A DNA stretch of 64,000 nucleotides from Paraburkholderia sp. BL10I2N1 (GCF_004361815.1 NZ_SNWA01000001.1:3038001-3102000); one strand, 5' to 3'; shown: positions 1 to 8,389, numbered from the stretch's first letter. Numbers and translations are program-made. The notes: a model not told the origin generated them from the sequence alone.

Positions 1-168
1 CCAACGGAGATTCCGAACGGTACCTGGGGCAGTCGTGGCGCCATCTGGACGCTGCCCGACATTCATGCACTTCTTGCGGGTGAGCCCGAACGGAGCTTCG
101 GCGAGGAGCGACTCGCGCGCACACCGCGAAAAGGCACGCATCACGCTGGAACCCGCTGTCGATGCTGA
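1..168 (+). CDS. C-terminal end of a small protein, possibly tautomerase-like (5' end outside window)
   Basis: Frame 1 is open from the window edge to TGA at 166-168, about 55 residues, so the start lies outside the window. The visible part begins PTEIPNGTWGSRGAIWTLPDI. A Trp-Gly turn of this kind, followed by a short hydrophobic stretch, resembles the C-terminal half of small tautomerase-family proteins that I recall. The fragment at 825-1055 looks like the complementary N-terminal half of the same family, which supports the idea weakly. The Arg/Lys/His-rich tail may be degenerate. Family assignment is tentative. Confidence 0.4.
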   Translation, partial: PTEIPNGTWGSRGAIWTLPDIHALLAGEPERSFGEERLARTPRKGTHHAGTRCRC

Positions 169-280
169 TAGCGCTGGAATGGCCAAGGTGTAGCAGCGTC
201 CCTCATTTTCTGTTCAGAAGGAGGGGGGATACCTGCGCTCGCTCGCTGACAATGTTCATACAACCGATGGAGAACCTGAC

Positions 281-721
281 ATGAAGTTCAACGATACGGC
301 GACAGTTTTGGCTCCCGCAGGCGCGCCGCCGCTCTGGCTGGCCAGGTTAGCCGAAAATGCGACGCTTGAGGCGACCGTCCTGAAGCGTCCGGTCGAAGGG
401 CGGGCTGACATCCTGTCGGTCATCAAGCACGCGGTCTCGCTCTACGAGTTCCAGCATCACAGCTACAAGGGCGAGATAGGCAACGGACTCTACATGGAGT
501 CCTACCGCTCGCAGATTCAGGGCGTGCCGATCGAGACGCTGCTCGTGGCCCACCTGAACGAACAGGGTGAGGCTGATTCTGTGGTGATCAACCATCGCCC
601 GCTGAAGGCGGCGATGCTGTTTTCGAAACTGATGTGGGAGCGGGTTGACGAGCGGTTCCGTGACCTCTATCTGACCGGACCGGAAGCCGACGCCGTGAAT
701 GCGGCCTCCGGTGCGAGCTGA
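281..721 (+). CDS. NTF2-like / SnoaL-like small protein
   Basis: The product is 146 residues with no signal peptide or membrane segment. Residues ~40-125 have the pattern of an NTF2-like (SnoaL, polyketide-cyclase type) cone fold: a helix region (ADILSVIKHAVSLYEFQHH), then alternating strands (YMESYRSQIQGVPIETLLVAHLNEQGEADSV), then VVINHRPLKAAMLFSKLM. Such proteins bind or turn over small hydrophobic molecules, but the substrate cannot be read here. A GGAG stands at 269-272 before the ATG. It lies between the two tautomerase-like fragments and upstream of the MarR/nitrilase cluster, so a link to small-molecule catabolism is plausible but unproven. Confidence 0.6.
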   Translation: MKFNDTATVLAPAGAPPLWLARLAENATLEATVLKRPVEGRADILSVIKHAVSLYEFQHHSYKGEIGNGLYMESYRSQIQGVPIETLLVAHLNEQGEADSVVINHRPLKAAMLFSKLMWERVDERFRDLYLTGPEADAVNAASGAS

Positions 722-824
722 TCGTTTCGGCGCAGAATTTATTAATTCTTCTGGAGTATTGACCACTCTGGATTGACTGTTCTTCCTCCATTCGATGTCC
801 CACGGGTCGGGGACGAACCCGATG

Positions 825-1055
825 GCGAAATCGCACAACGCGCGTCTTTCCTCTTCCTCCACCGACCTGCCGCGGTACCGGATCATTCCTTCGGTTCCAG
901 AAGGGCAATACACCGATGCTGCGCGTGAGATCCTCGTTACGGAAATTGCCGAAGCTAGCGCTCGAGCTGAAGGCGTGACGTTCGAGCAGGTAGCACCACG
1001 GGTGTGGCGTGAGGCACCGGTAGGTGCCTCTGACGCTATCTCCCGGCTTCCCTGA
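825..1055 (+). pseudogene. probable truncated tautomerase-like gene (N-terminal half)
   Basis: An open frame (also open from 795) encodes a Ser-rich lead, then LPRYRIIPSVPEGQYTDAAR and a helix EILVTEIAEASARAEG, then FEQVAPRVW. This looks like the N-terminal beta-alpha half of a tautomerase-like fold, in which a Pro-led strand precedes VPEG and a helix. After RVW the sequence runs into a non-homologous tail (REAPVGASDAISRLP) and stops. The matching second half (PTEIPNGTWG...) is what the partial gene at 1-168 shows. I read this as a truncated relative of that gene; it could also be an unrelated small ORF. Confidence 0.35.
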
Positions 1056-1426
1056 CGGCGGATATCTACCAAGGCGGTGGTACGTCGTAGTTGTCGACAG
1101 TGCTGGCGAAATCAGACCATCGCACCGAGCACGTCATACAGTTCAGCGGCGGACATAAGTATCCACTTAAGCATGACGCGGTGCGCGCTCGGGGCAAGAG
1201 TGGATCCGCCGTGCGCGCTGACGCGGTTGCGCTTTGTATCGCAATGTATCTGCTCGGCGCCCTGATACGTGCACTTACAAAAACCACCCTTCCTCGACAC
1301 ATGAGGGATACGTCTGCGCGCTCAAATACGTCCATCGCGCGGTGCGCCGCACAGCAACGTAGATGTCTCGATCACCCTCGTTCAAACCGGATGAATCGCT
1401 GGCAGTCTGAAATTTGTCCTTCAATG
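1056..1426. other. Non-coding gap before the MarR gene
   Basis: Short open frames occur on both strands, but none has a ribosome site or a recognisable product. Apart from the operator beginning at 1427 I see nothing supportable here. Confidence 0.5.
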
Positions 1427-1442
1427 TATTGCATATGCAACA
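1427..1442. promoter_or_regulatory. Palindromic operator upstream of the MarR gene (site 1)
   Basis: TATTGCATATGCAACA contains the perfect 12-bp palindrome TTGCATATGCAA at 1429-1440. It matches 15 of 16 positions of the perfect palindrome at 1932-1947. It lies 10 bp before the likely start codon at 1453, as expected of an autoregulatory MarR operator. It also argues against upstream start codons at 1414 or 1435, which would place the operator inside the coding region. Confidence 0.75.
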
Positions 1443-1452
1443 TGAGTCGACC

Positions 1453-1917
1453 ATGACTTTAGACGTCCAACACAAAGCCGGTGATGCCGTGAGCAGGGAG
1501 ATCGCGCGGAACTGTCTGCTCACGCGTACGCGGCAGATTTCCAGGGTCTTGACCGCGATCTACGACGAGGCGCTGCGGCCGTTTGGCATCAACGCCTCTC
1601 AATTCACCCTGCTTGTACTCATCGTCGAGTTTGGACCACTCAGCCGGTCGGACCTCGGGCGCAGGAATCATCACGACCGGTCGACGCTGACAAGGAATTT
1701 GCAGCCCCTCATCTCGCAGGGGTTGGTTTCCGAAGGTATCCCTGGAAACGATGGTCGCAGTCGCCCCCTTTCGCTGACGGAACAAGGCAAAGCATTGCTT
1801 CGAAGCGCCGCGTCCGCGTGGTCGGCTGCGCAGACAAAAGCCAGGGCCCTCATCGGAGAGGTCGGTGCCAACGCGCTCATGGGCATCGCGGGCGAGTTGC
1901 CACGTCACGTGAGCTGA
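1453..1917 (+). CDS. MarR-family transcriptional regulator
   Basis: A 154-residue protein with the MarR winged-helix layout. An N-terminal helix with CLLTRTRQISRVLTAIYDEA supplies the dimer interface. The HTH follows (FTLLVLIVEFGPLSRSDLGRR, then HDRSTLTRNLQPLISQGLV), then the wing (GNDGRSRPLSLTEQGKALL). MarR proteins are usually ligand-released repressors of adjacent catabolic or efflux genes. The palindromes at 1427, 1932 and 4175 share a core, so this protein is the obvious candidate to bind them and control itself, the nitrilase and the NmrA gene. ATG 1453 was chosen because earlier in-frame starts (TTG 1414, ATG 1435) overlap the operator. The ligand is unknown; a nitrile, acid or aromatic compound is a guess. 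Confidence 0.88.
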   Translation: MTLDVQHKAGDAVSREIARNCLLTRTRQISRVLTAIYDEALRPFGINASQFTLLVLIVEFGPLSRSDLGRRNHHDRSTLTRNLQPLISQGLVSEGIPGNDGRSRPLSLTEQGKALLRSAASAWSAAQTKARALIGEVGANALMGIAGELPRHVS

Positions 1918-1931
1918 ATTTTTATCGCCAA

Positions 1932-1947
1932 TGTTGCATATGCAACA
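1932..1947. promoter_or_regulatory. Perfect 16-bp palindromic operator upstream of the nitrilase (site 2)
   Basis: TGTTGCATATGCAACA is a perfect inverted repeat. It lies between the MarR stop (1917) and the nitrilase start (1994). Its similarity to sites 1 and 3 suggests one regulator for all three. Confidence 0.8.
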
Positions 1948-1993
1948 CAGCAAGGGCGCTTTGTGCCCGTTCTTACCAGCAAAGGAGTTTGCA

Positions 1994-2986
1994 ATGAAAG
2001 TCGTCAAAGCCGCCGCGGTCCAGATCAGCCCTGTCCTCTACAGCCGTGAGGCAACCGTCGAAAAGGTCGTGCGGAAGATCCACGAGCTCGGTCAGCAGGG
2101 CGTGCAGTTCGCCACGTTCCCGGAAACCGTGGTGCCTTACTACCCGTACTTTTCCGCAGTGCAGACAGGCATTGAGCTTCTGTCCGGCACTGAGCATCTC
2201 AGGCTGCTCGATCAGGCCGTGACAGTACCGTCTCCCGCGACCGACGCAATCGGCGAGGCGGCCCGGAAGGCGGGCATGGTGGTGTCCATCGGCGTCAATG
2301 AGCGTGATGGTGGAACCATCTACAACACTCAACTACTCTTTGACGCCGACGGCACGTTGATCCAGCGCCGCCGCAAGATCACGCCTACCCATTTCGAACG
2401 CATGATCTGGGGTCAGGGTGACGGGTCGGGCCTGCGCGCTGTCGACAGCAGGGTAGGCCGGATTGGCCAGTTGGCCTGCTTTGAGCACAACAACCCGCTG
2501 GTGCGCTACGCGTTGATTGCCGACGGCGAGGAGATCCATTCCGCCATGTATCCAGGTTCCGCTTTCGGCGAAGGATTTGCCCAAAGGATGGAAATCAACA
2601 TCCGCCAGCATGCCCTGGAGTCTGGCGCCTTCGTCGTGAACGCAACGGCCTGGCTGGACGCCGACCAACAGGCGCAAATCATGAAGGACACCGGCTGCGG
2701 GATCGGTCCGATCTCGGGCGGCTGCTTCACCACCATCGTGGCACCTGACGGCACGCTGCTGGCGGAACCGCTCCGGTCGGGTGAGGGCGAGGTCATCGTC
2801 GATCTCGACTTCACGCTGATCGACCGACGCAAGTTGTTGATGGACTCCGCCGGCCACTACAACCGCCCCGAACCGCTCAGTCTCATGATCGACCGTACCC
2901 CGACCGCGCACATTCACGAACGCGGCGCGCACGCCAAATCGATCGCCGAACAAGGCCCGGACGATCTGCGCACCACGGTTGCCTGA
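1994..2986 (+). CDS. Nitrilase (carbon-nitrogen hydrolase, Nit6803-like clade)
   Basis: A 330-residue cytoplasmic nitrilase that should convert a nitrile to the carboxylic acid and ammonia. The Glu-Lys-Cys triad is visible: Glu in FPETVVPYYPY (~res 47), Lys in RRRKITPTHFER (~res 130), and Cys in QLACFEHNNPLVRYAL (~res 163). The clade-typical ERMIWGQGDGSGL precedes the nucleophile. The Cys is followed by Phe where many relatives have Trp, which may affect substrate choice. The start is fixed by AAAGGAG at 1981-1987, seven bases before ATG 1994; the frame is open further upstream but lacks a ribosome site. The operator at 1932 sits just before it. Substrate (aliphatic or arylaceto-nitrile) cannot be assigned from sequence alone. 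Confidence 0.92.
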   Translation: MKVVKAAAVQISPVLYSREATVEKVVRKIHELGQQGVQFATFPETVVPYYPYFSAVQTGIELLSGTEHLRLLDQAVTVPSPATDAIGEAARKAGMVVSIGVNERDGGTIYNTQLLFDADGTLIQRRRKITPTHFERMIWGQGDGSGLRAVDSRVGRIGQLACFEHNNPLVRYALIADGEEIHSAMYPGSAFGEGFAQRMEINIRQHALESGAFVVNATAWLDADQQAQIMKDTGCGIGPISGGCFTTIVAPDGTLLAEPLRSGEGEVIVDLDFTLIDRRKLLMDSAGHYNRPEPLSLMIDRTPTAHIHERGAHAKSIAEQGPDDLRTTVA

Positions 2987-3060
2987 GTACAGCGAAGCAA
3001 CCGCGGCACACCCGCGCGCATCAACCACAGATGCCTTCCTTCAATTAACTATCTACATGG

Positions 3061-4122
3061 ATGGAGATGTACTTGAAAGCCATTGCCAGGCTTGCCATTG
3101 CGAGCGCTGCATTTGCCGCTCTTATGGTGGCCGCCTCCCCGAGTTACGCCGAGCCGACGTCCAATGCCCACACTGACGCGGCGCTCGTACAGAAGACCAC
3201 TGCGGCGAAGGTCACCAACGTATCAGATGCGGCGCTGGTGAAGTCGCTGCCCGGATTCAGGAACGGCTACGCCGAGGTCAACGGTGTGCGACTGCACTAC
3301 GTCGTCGGCGGCAAGGGCGAACCGCTGGTGTTGCTGCCAGGCTGGCCCGAGACGTGGTGGGCGTTCCACAAGATCATGCCGGCGCTGGCTGAGCATTACA
3401 CCGTCATTGCGGTTGACCTGCGCGGCATGGGTGCATCGTCCAGACCCGCCGACGGCTACGACAAAAAGACCATGGCGAGGGACATTTATGAGTTGGTCAA
3501 GTCGCTGGGCTATGACAAGGCCAGCGTCGCGGGGCACGACATCGGCTCGGCGGTGGCCTTCGCGTATGGCGAGAACTACCCGCAAGCCACCGGCAAGCTC
3601 GTGATGATGGAGTTACCGCACCCGGACGACAGCCTGATGTCGTTTCCGCTGTTGCCCGCGCAAGGCGCTTTCGGCGACAGGCTTGGCACGGCACGCCCGT
3701 ACCTGTGGTGGTTCGCTTTCAACCAGGTCCAGGGGCTGCCGGAAAAGCTTCTGGCAGGACACATTCGGGTGGAACAGGACTGGATCTTCAACTACTTTTT
3801 GGTAGACGCAGGTGCCGTGGATGCGCGAGACCGCGCAGTGTACGAGCGGGCGTACAACACTGCCGACGCGATCCGTGCAAGCAACGCGTGGTATCAGGCT
3901 TTCCCCCAGGACGTGATCGACAACAAGGATTACGGCACGCTCCAGATGCCGGTCCTTGCACTAGGTGGTCCGGCCTACGGGTGGATGAAGAAGGTGATCG
4001 GGCAAAAGGCGGCGAATCTGACTGCGTTGAACGTGGAGAACAGTGGCCACTTCATTCAGGAAGAGCAGCCCGAGCTTGTCGCCAGAACGATGGTTGATTT
4101 CCTGCAAGGCGATCATCCGTGA
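3061..4122 (+). CDS. Exported alpha/beta hydrolase, epoxide-hydrolase/dehalogenase type
   Basis: 353 residues, with a Sec-type signal peptide (residues ~1-31, hydrophobic core IASAAFAALMVAAS, cut after SYA). The alpha/beta hydrolase core has an oxyanion loop LLPGWPETWW, the nucleophile elbow GHDIGSAVA with Asp as nucleophile, and the catalytic His in ENSGHFIQEEQPE. An Asp nucleophile is typical of epoxide hydrolases, haloalkane dehalogenases and fluoroacetate dehalogenases rather than esterases. HGxP is changed to PGWP. The gene follows the nitrilase by 74 bp in the same direction, so co-transcription is likely. The actual bond cleaved is not determinable. ATG at 3067 is an alternative start. 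Confidence 0.85.
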   Translation: MEMYLKAIARLAIASAAFAALMVAASPSYAEPTSNAHTDAALVQKTTAAKVTNVSDAALVKSLPGFRNGYAEVNGVRLHYVVGGKGEPLVLLPGWPETWWAFHKIMPALAEHYTVIAVDLRGMGASSRPADGYDKKTMARDIYELVKSLGYDKASVAGHDIGSAVAFAYGENYPQATGKLVMMELPHPDDSLMSFPLLPAQGAFGDRLGTARPYLWWFAFNQVQGLPEKLLAGHIRVEQDWIFNYFLVDAGAVDARDRAVYERAYNTADAIRASNAWYQAFPQDVIDNKDYGTLQMPVLALGGPAYGWMKKVIGQKAANLTALNVENSGHFIQEEQPELVARTMVDFLQGDHP

Positions 4123-4154
4123 TCATTGAACAGATGACCTGAGGCAGCAAAATC

Positions 4155-4171
4155 AGCACGAATTTCGTGCT
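4155..4171. repeat. Short perfect inverted repeat downstream of the alpha/beta hydrolase
   Basis: AGCACGAA-T-TTCGTGCT is an 8-bp perfect stem with a one-base centre, immediately upstream of operator site 3. With a 1-nt loop it is unlikely to be a hairpin terminator. It may be a second protein-binding site at the NmrA gene promoter. Confidence 0.5.
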
Positions 4172-4174
4172 CGT

Positions 4175-4190
4175 ATGTGCATATGCATAA
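4175..4190. promoter_or_regulatory. Palindromic operator upstream of the NmrA-like gene (site 3)
   Basis: The core TGCATATGCA at 4178-4187 is identical to the core of sites 1 and 2, but the outer bases diverge. It lies ~95 bp upstream of the NmrA-like start at 4283. It probably extends control by the same regulator, perhaps at lower affinity. Confidence 0.6.
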
Positions 4191-4282
4191 ATGTCTGGCC
4201 TGACATCAGGCGCGTACCGCAAACGAAACTGCGCAAGCCGTCTGATCTTGATCTATTTGAACCCAACGAAAAGGTAAACGAT

Positions 4283-5218
4283 ATGACGAATCAATCTACA
4301 CATGACCGCCCGATCCTCGTAACCGGAGCGGCTGGCGCGATCGGCGGCATCGGTCGCAACGTCACCGAAATGCTCCTCGCCAAGGGGCACAAAGTGCGCG
4401 CCCTGGTGCGCCGTGAGGATGAACGCGCTGAAGAGCTGCGCCGGCTTGGCGCCGAGGTCATGGTGGGCGACCTTGCCGATCTCGCCTCGATGCATCGCGC
4501 GATCGAGGGCTGTTCGCGCATCTATTTTGGCATGTCGATCTCGGCGGCCTATCTGGAGGCGACGGTCAACATCGCGGCGGTGGCGCGCCATCACGGCGTC
4601 GAGGCCTTCGTGAACATGTCGCAGATGACGGTCACCGAAATGAGCATCACGGAGACCACCGACAGCCCTCAGCACAAGCTGCACTGGCTTGCTGAGCAGG
4701 TATTGGCATGGTCGGGGCTGCCGGTCGTCACGGTGCGACCCACGGTCTTTCTCGAAGGCTTCTTTCTGCGTCTCGCCGATGCAGGTGTGCGCGAACGCGA
4801 CGAACTGGTGTTGCCGCTGGGCAGCAGCCGAACCTCCCCGATCTCGGCTGTCGATGTGGCGCGCGCCGTATCCGTCATCCTCGACGATCCGGCGCCGCAC
4901 ATCGGCCATATTTATAACCTGACCGGATATGAGTCGGCCGATCTTGCACACTACGCGCGCGCCTTTTCGGAGGCACTCGGCCGGACAATCCGCTACCGCG
5001 ATGTGCCGGTTTCGGCGTGGGCCGACAAGCTCCGGGAAGCGCGCGTGCCAGCGCATCTCGTCGATCACCTCGCCGTGATGGCCGAACTTCATGCGCAGGG
5101 ACGATACGACCGCATGACCGACGACCTGTTCAAGCTTACTGGCAATGCACCGACGAGCATGCACGACTTCGTGAAGCTCCACGCCGCCGAGTTCACTCGT
5201 GGTCAAGCCGCCGCTTAA
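4283..5218 (+). CDS. NmrA-like NAD(P)-binding atypical SDR
   Basis: A 311-residue Rossmann protein. The N-terminal nucleotide-binding loop is LVTGAAGAIGGIGRNV, followed by a basic stretch (VRALVRRED) suggesting NADP preference. The family pattern VMVGDLADLASMHRAIEGCSRIYF and the C-terminal half match NmrA/QOR2-type atypical short-chain dehydrogenases. Some of these are reductases and others are redox-sensing regulators. The start at ATG 4283 has AAGG at 4271-4274; the open frame extends upstream to 4175 but overlaps the operator. It is the third catabolic-type gene with the TGCATATGCA core. A role in reducing an intermediate is inferred, not shown. Confidence 0.82.
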   Translation: MTNQSTHDRPILVTGAAGAIGGIGRNVTEMLLAKGHKVRALVRREDERAEELRRLGAEVMVGDLADLASMHRAIEGCSRIYFGMSISAAYLEATVNIAAVARHHGVEAFVNMSQMTVTEMSITETTDSPQHKLHWLAEQVLAWSGLPVVTVRPTVFLEGFFLRLADAGVRERDELVLPLGSSRTSPISAVDVARAVSVILDDPAPHIGHIYNLTGYESADLAHYARAFSEALGRTIRYRDVPVSAWADKLREARVPAHLVDHLAVMAELHAQGRYDRMTDDLFKLTGNAPTSMHDFVKLHAAEFTRGQAAA

Positions 5219-5221
5219 CGC

Positions 5222-5672
5222 CGTCCCATAGAGTCCGTTTTGTCCGGAACCGTCAACCACCATCACGTGCACCTTTGAGCGTAGCAACTCACCGATGCCG
5301 ACGATGCTGGGCGGATTGCCCGGGCGCGCGAGGATGACCGCGGGCGGCAGATAGAGCGGTGCTGCCGTGGTTGCGACGATCTGTTCGCCGAACCTCACGA
5401 TAAAGTCCGACATCATGTCCTCGGAACCCGAGTAGAAAAGATCGGCGTCAGTGGGCCGCGTCGGCCCACTGCGGTGTCGGACTGGCAGTTGCGTCGACTG
5501 AGACGCCGGTTTGACGAGAGAACTCGGCGGCAGCTGCCTTCATCGCTGGCGCGGGGCAGCCGGCGCCCTACACGTGGAGCGATTCTGTTGCCCGAGTCGC
5601 TCCGCTCACAAGAACTGCGGCGCCGAGTACGAAGGCTGCAAGAAGCCTGACTAAACCGGAAACGACATGCAT
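5222..5672 (-). pseudogene. AcfC-like periplasmic binding protein, decayed
   Basis: Translating the minus strand from ATG at 5672 gives a clear signal peptide (VRLLAAFVLGAAVLVSGATRA), then ESLHV, a TAG stop (5570-5568) where Tyr is expected, then GAGCPAPAMKAAAAEFSRQTG and SPTPQWADAAH. The reading then hits TGA (5450-5448). One base out of frame it continues as DADLFYSGSEDMMSDF, PLYLPPAVILARPGNP and HVMVVDGSGQNGL, and breaks off at the end of the NmrA gene. This order matches my recollection of AcfC-type (sulfate/molybdate-binding fold) proteins. A nonsense codon, a frameshift and loss of the C-terminal half show it is dead. It lies on the same strand, downstream of cysA. Confidence 0.8.
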
Positions 5673-5780
5673 GGGTATTGCGCCGTAAAAGAGAGACGCC
5701 CGCTAAGCTTTGCGCGGACTCGCGAAATCGCTTGTGGCTCGACGGAATGGTTTCACAGCGCCCATGACTCGATCCTCGGC

Positions 5781-6917
5781 TCAGTCGTCCACGGCGCTAG
5801 CCAGCTCTGGCACGCGGTTCAAAGACCTCACTAGCTCGCTCGGCACGCGCTGCGACGGGTGCGGTGCCGGAAACACGCGCAACGCCCGCGGCACGGCGGT
5901 CACACCATCACCGACGGCAAGACGCAGATCGCGCCATGCTTCGCGATCGAGTTCGGCTTCGAGCACGGTGCCTTCGCGGCCTTCGAGCTCGACCCGCACC
6001 GAGCCGCCCAGCGTGACCACGCGCCGCACGCCCACCCCGATGCCATCGCGATGGCTGTCGGTCTGCGGATACAGTTGCAGATCGTGCGGCCGCACATACG
6101 CAAACGCGGGGCCTTCGAAGCCCGCCTCGATCGGCACCGGCAGCGCCGCCCCGTCGACCACGAAACCGCGGCGATCCACCTTGCCCTGCAGACGGTTGGC
6201 CGCGCCGAGGAATTCATGGACGAACGACGTCTGCGGATGATCGTACACCTCCTGCGGACTGCCGACCTGCTCCACGTGTCCGCGATTGAGCACGACGATG
6301 CGGTCGGCGACTTCCAGCGCTTCTTCCTGGTCATGCGTGACGAAGATCGTTGAGATATGCAGGTCGTCGTGCAGACGCCGCAGCCAGCTGCGCAGCTCCT
6401 TGCGCACCTTCGCGTCGAGTGCGCCGAACGGTTCGTCGAGCAGCAACACTTTCGGCTCGACGGCGAGCGCGCGGGCCAGCGCGATGCGTTGCCGCTGGCC
6501 GCCCGAGAGCTCCGACGGAAAGCGTTGCGCGAGCCGGTCGAGCTGCACGAGCTGCAGCAGTTCATGCACCTTCTCGCGGATCACCGCTTCCGAAGGCCGC
6601 TGCCGGCGCGGCTTCACACGCAGGCCGAAGGCGACATTCTCGAACACCGTCATATGACGGAACAGCGCGTAATGCTGGAACACGAAGCCCACCTGCCGCT
6701 CACGCGCGCCCACCTGCGCGACGTCCTGGCCCTGCAGCACGACCTGGCCGGCATCCGCATGGTCGAGGCCCGCGATCACGCGCAGGAGGGTCGTCTTGCC
6801 GCACCCGGAAGGCCCGAGCAGGGCAACGAGCTCGCCCGGCGGAAAGTCGAGCGAGACGTTATCGAGCGCGGTGAAATCGCCGAAGCGCTTGCGCAGGTGA
6901 CGAACGGTGATGCCCAT
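5781..6917 (-). CDS. cysA: Sulfate/thiosulfate ABC transporter ATP-binding protein CysA
   Basis: 378 residues. The ABC domain has Walker [10 protein letters not shown] (res ~35-43), Q-loop [16 protein letters not shown], signature [15 protein letters not shown], Walker [13 protein letters not shown] and the switch His in [13 protein letters not shown]-terminal TOBE-like regulatory domain follows ([12 protein letters not shown]). The length and the sequence VKPRRQRPS are typical of CysA. The protein energises sulfate or thiosulfate uptake with CysT and CysW at the inner membrane. AAGGAG lies just before ATG 6917. It follows cysW by 10 bp. The upstream partner cysT is truncated, so the assembled transporter may not work unless another CysT is supplied. 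Confidence 0.93.
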   Translation of the reverse strand: MGITVRHLRKRFGDFTALDNVSLDFPPGELVALLGPSGCGKTTLLRVIAGLDHADAGQVVLQGQDVAQVGARERQVGFVFQHYALFRHMTVFENVAFGLRVKPRRQRPSEAVIREKVHELLQLVQLDRLAQRFPSELSGGQRQRIALARALAVEPKVLLLDEPFGALDAKVRKELRSWLRRLHDDLHISTIFVTHDQEEALEVADRIVVLNRGHVEQVGSPQEVYDHPQTSFVHEFLGAANRLQGKVDRRGFVVDGAALPVPIEAGFEGPAFAYVRPHDLQLYPQTDSHRDGIGVGVRRVVTLGGSVRVELEGREGTVLEAELDREAWRDLRLAVGDGVTAVPRALRVFPAPHPSQRVPSELVRSLNRVPELASAVDD

Positions 6918-6927
6918 GGACTGCTCC

Positions 6928-7902
6928 TTACTGAACCGGCTGGCCGGCCACCCGCGACGGCGCCGGCGACTGGGTGACAGGACCGGAGTGCGCAGGAAGA
7001 TCCCGCGCGCTGGCCAGCTCCGCCGACATATGACGTTCCGCGAGCAGCTTGAGCGCCAGCGTGAGCAGCGCCAGCAGCGCCAGCACGGAGGCCACCGCAA
7101 ACGCCGCGGAAAAGTTGTATTCGTTGTAGAGGATCTCGACGTGCAGCGGCATCGTGTCGGTCTGGCCGCGAATATGCCCGGACACCACCGACACCGCGCC
7201 GAACTCGCCCATCGCGCGCGCATTGCAGAGAATCACGCCGTACAGCAGACCCCACTTCACGTTGGGCAAGGTGACGCGGCGAAAAACCTGCCAGCCCGAC
7301 GCACCGAGCACATGCGCGGCTTCTTCCTCGTCGTTGCCCTGCGCCTGCATCAGCGGAATCAGTTCGCGCGCGACGAACGGAAACGTGACGAACACCGTCG
7401 CGAGCACGATGCCCGGCACCGCGAAGATGATCTGCACGTTGTGCGCTTCGAGCCACGGACCGAACCAGCCCTGCGCGCCGAACATCAGCACATAGATCAG
7501 GCCCGAGATGACGGGCGACACCGAGAACGGCAGGTCGATCAGGGTCGTCAGCAGCGCCTTGCCGCGGAATTCGAACTTCGCGATGCACCACGACGCCGCG
7601 AGTCCGAACACGAGGTTCAGCGGCACGGCGATGGCCGCGGTGACCAGCGTCAGCCTGATCGCCGACAGCGCGTCGGGATCGGCGAGCGATTCGAAATAAA
7701 AGCCGATGCCCTTGCTGAGCGCCTGATAGAACACCGCAGCGAGCGGCACGACGAGAAACAGCGCCAGGAACAGCAGCGCGATGCCGGTCAGCAGCCAGCG
7801 CACCGCGCGCGGCTCGGTCACCGGGTCGGGACGGTGAACGGCGGTGCCGCTGTTGCGCGGCGTCGAGGCGAGCGTGGCAGGGGTGGCAGGGGTGCGGCTC
7901 AT
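6928..7902 (-). CDS. cysW: Sulfate/thiosulfate ABC transporter permease CysW
   Basis: 324 residues with about six membrane segments. The first is [26 protein letters not shown]. The cytoplasmic EAA loop that docks on CysA is [24 protein letters not shown] (shown here in two halves: [12 protein letters not shown] and [12 protein letters not shown]). [20 protein letters not shown] is highly characteristic of CysW. ATG 7902 overlaps the cysT stop by four bases (ATGA), the usual coupling in this operon. The gene looks intact, in contrast to cysT. Confidence 0.93.
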   Translation of the reverse strand: MSRTPATPATLASTPRNSGTAVHRPDPVTEPRAVRWLLTGIALLFLALFLVVPLAAVFYQALSKGIGFYFESLADPDALSAIRLTLVTAAIAVPLNLVFGLAASWCIAKFEFRGKALLTTLIDLPFSVSPVISGLIYVLMFGAQGWFGPWLEAHNVQIIFAVPGIVLATVFVTFPFVARELIPLMQAQGNDEEEAAHVLGASGWQVFRRVTLPNVKWGLLYGVILCNARAMGEFGAVSVVSGHIRGQTDTMPLHVEILYNEYNFSAAFAVASVLALLALLTLALKLLAERHMSAELASARDLPAHSGPVTQSPAPSRVAGQPVQ

Positions 7903-8138
7903 TGTGCGCCTCCACCGATCGCGACGGCACCCGCGCTGCCGATGCCCGTGGCCGGCGGCACCGCGCCGGATGCGCCGCGCCCCGTACGCCGCTGCAGATA
8001 CCACTGCAGCGTGTTGACCGTCAGCAGCATGAAGAAGGAGACGACCAGCATCACCACGGCCAGCGCCGTGGCGCCCGCGTAGTCATACTGTTCGAGCTTC
8101 GTGATGATCAGCAGCGAGGTGATTTCGGACTTCATCGG
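7899..8138 (-). pseudogene. cysT: 3' remnant of sulfate permease gene cysT
   Basis: Only the last ~80 codons of CysT remain: [20 protein letters not shown], then [19 protein letters not shown] with the final membrane segment, then LQWYLQRR. Upstream of 8138 the frame runs into unrelated sequence (EVRTFA) with no transmembrane pattern. A full CysT is ~280-300 residues with six membrane spans, so five spans and the EAA loop are missing. The 3' end still overlaps cysW in the standard ATGA arrangement. The break is next to the unrecognised gene at 8390 and about 1.2 kb from an insertion sequence, suggesting a deletion or rearrangement here. Confidence 0.85.
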
Positions 8139-8389
8139 CGCGAAGGTGCGTACCTCGCATCCCGTCCCGTCGATTGCGGCGCCGGGAGCCCCATCAATGC
8201 CCAACGGGCGTCAGCAGTCCTGGCCTTACCTGGCCTTACCAACCCTTCAGGCGGACTTCCCGTCAGTCGATAGCTCATGTGGACCGGCAATGTCCTGCAC
8301 GATGGGCTGCTCAATAGACGCACCCGGTGTCGTGCTCCCTTTGTACGCATGGCTGGTCCGACAGCGCAGAACGTCCAACAAGGAAATCC

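Noticed and set aside
347..1072. Minus-strand frame containing IGFVPDPWDIEW, which faintly recalls a glyoxalase-fold end
   Set aside because: The frame is antisense to the NTF2-like gene for most of its length and the similarity is a single short stretch.
4253..5416. 387-codon minus-strand open frame across the NmrA gene
   Set aside because: Only its first ~60 codons (5416 down to ~5222) are meaningful, as part of the AcfC-like pseudogene; the rest is antisense to the NmrA gene.
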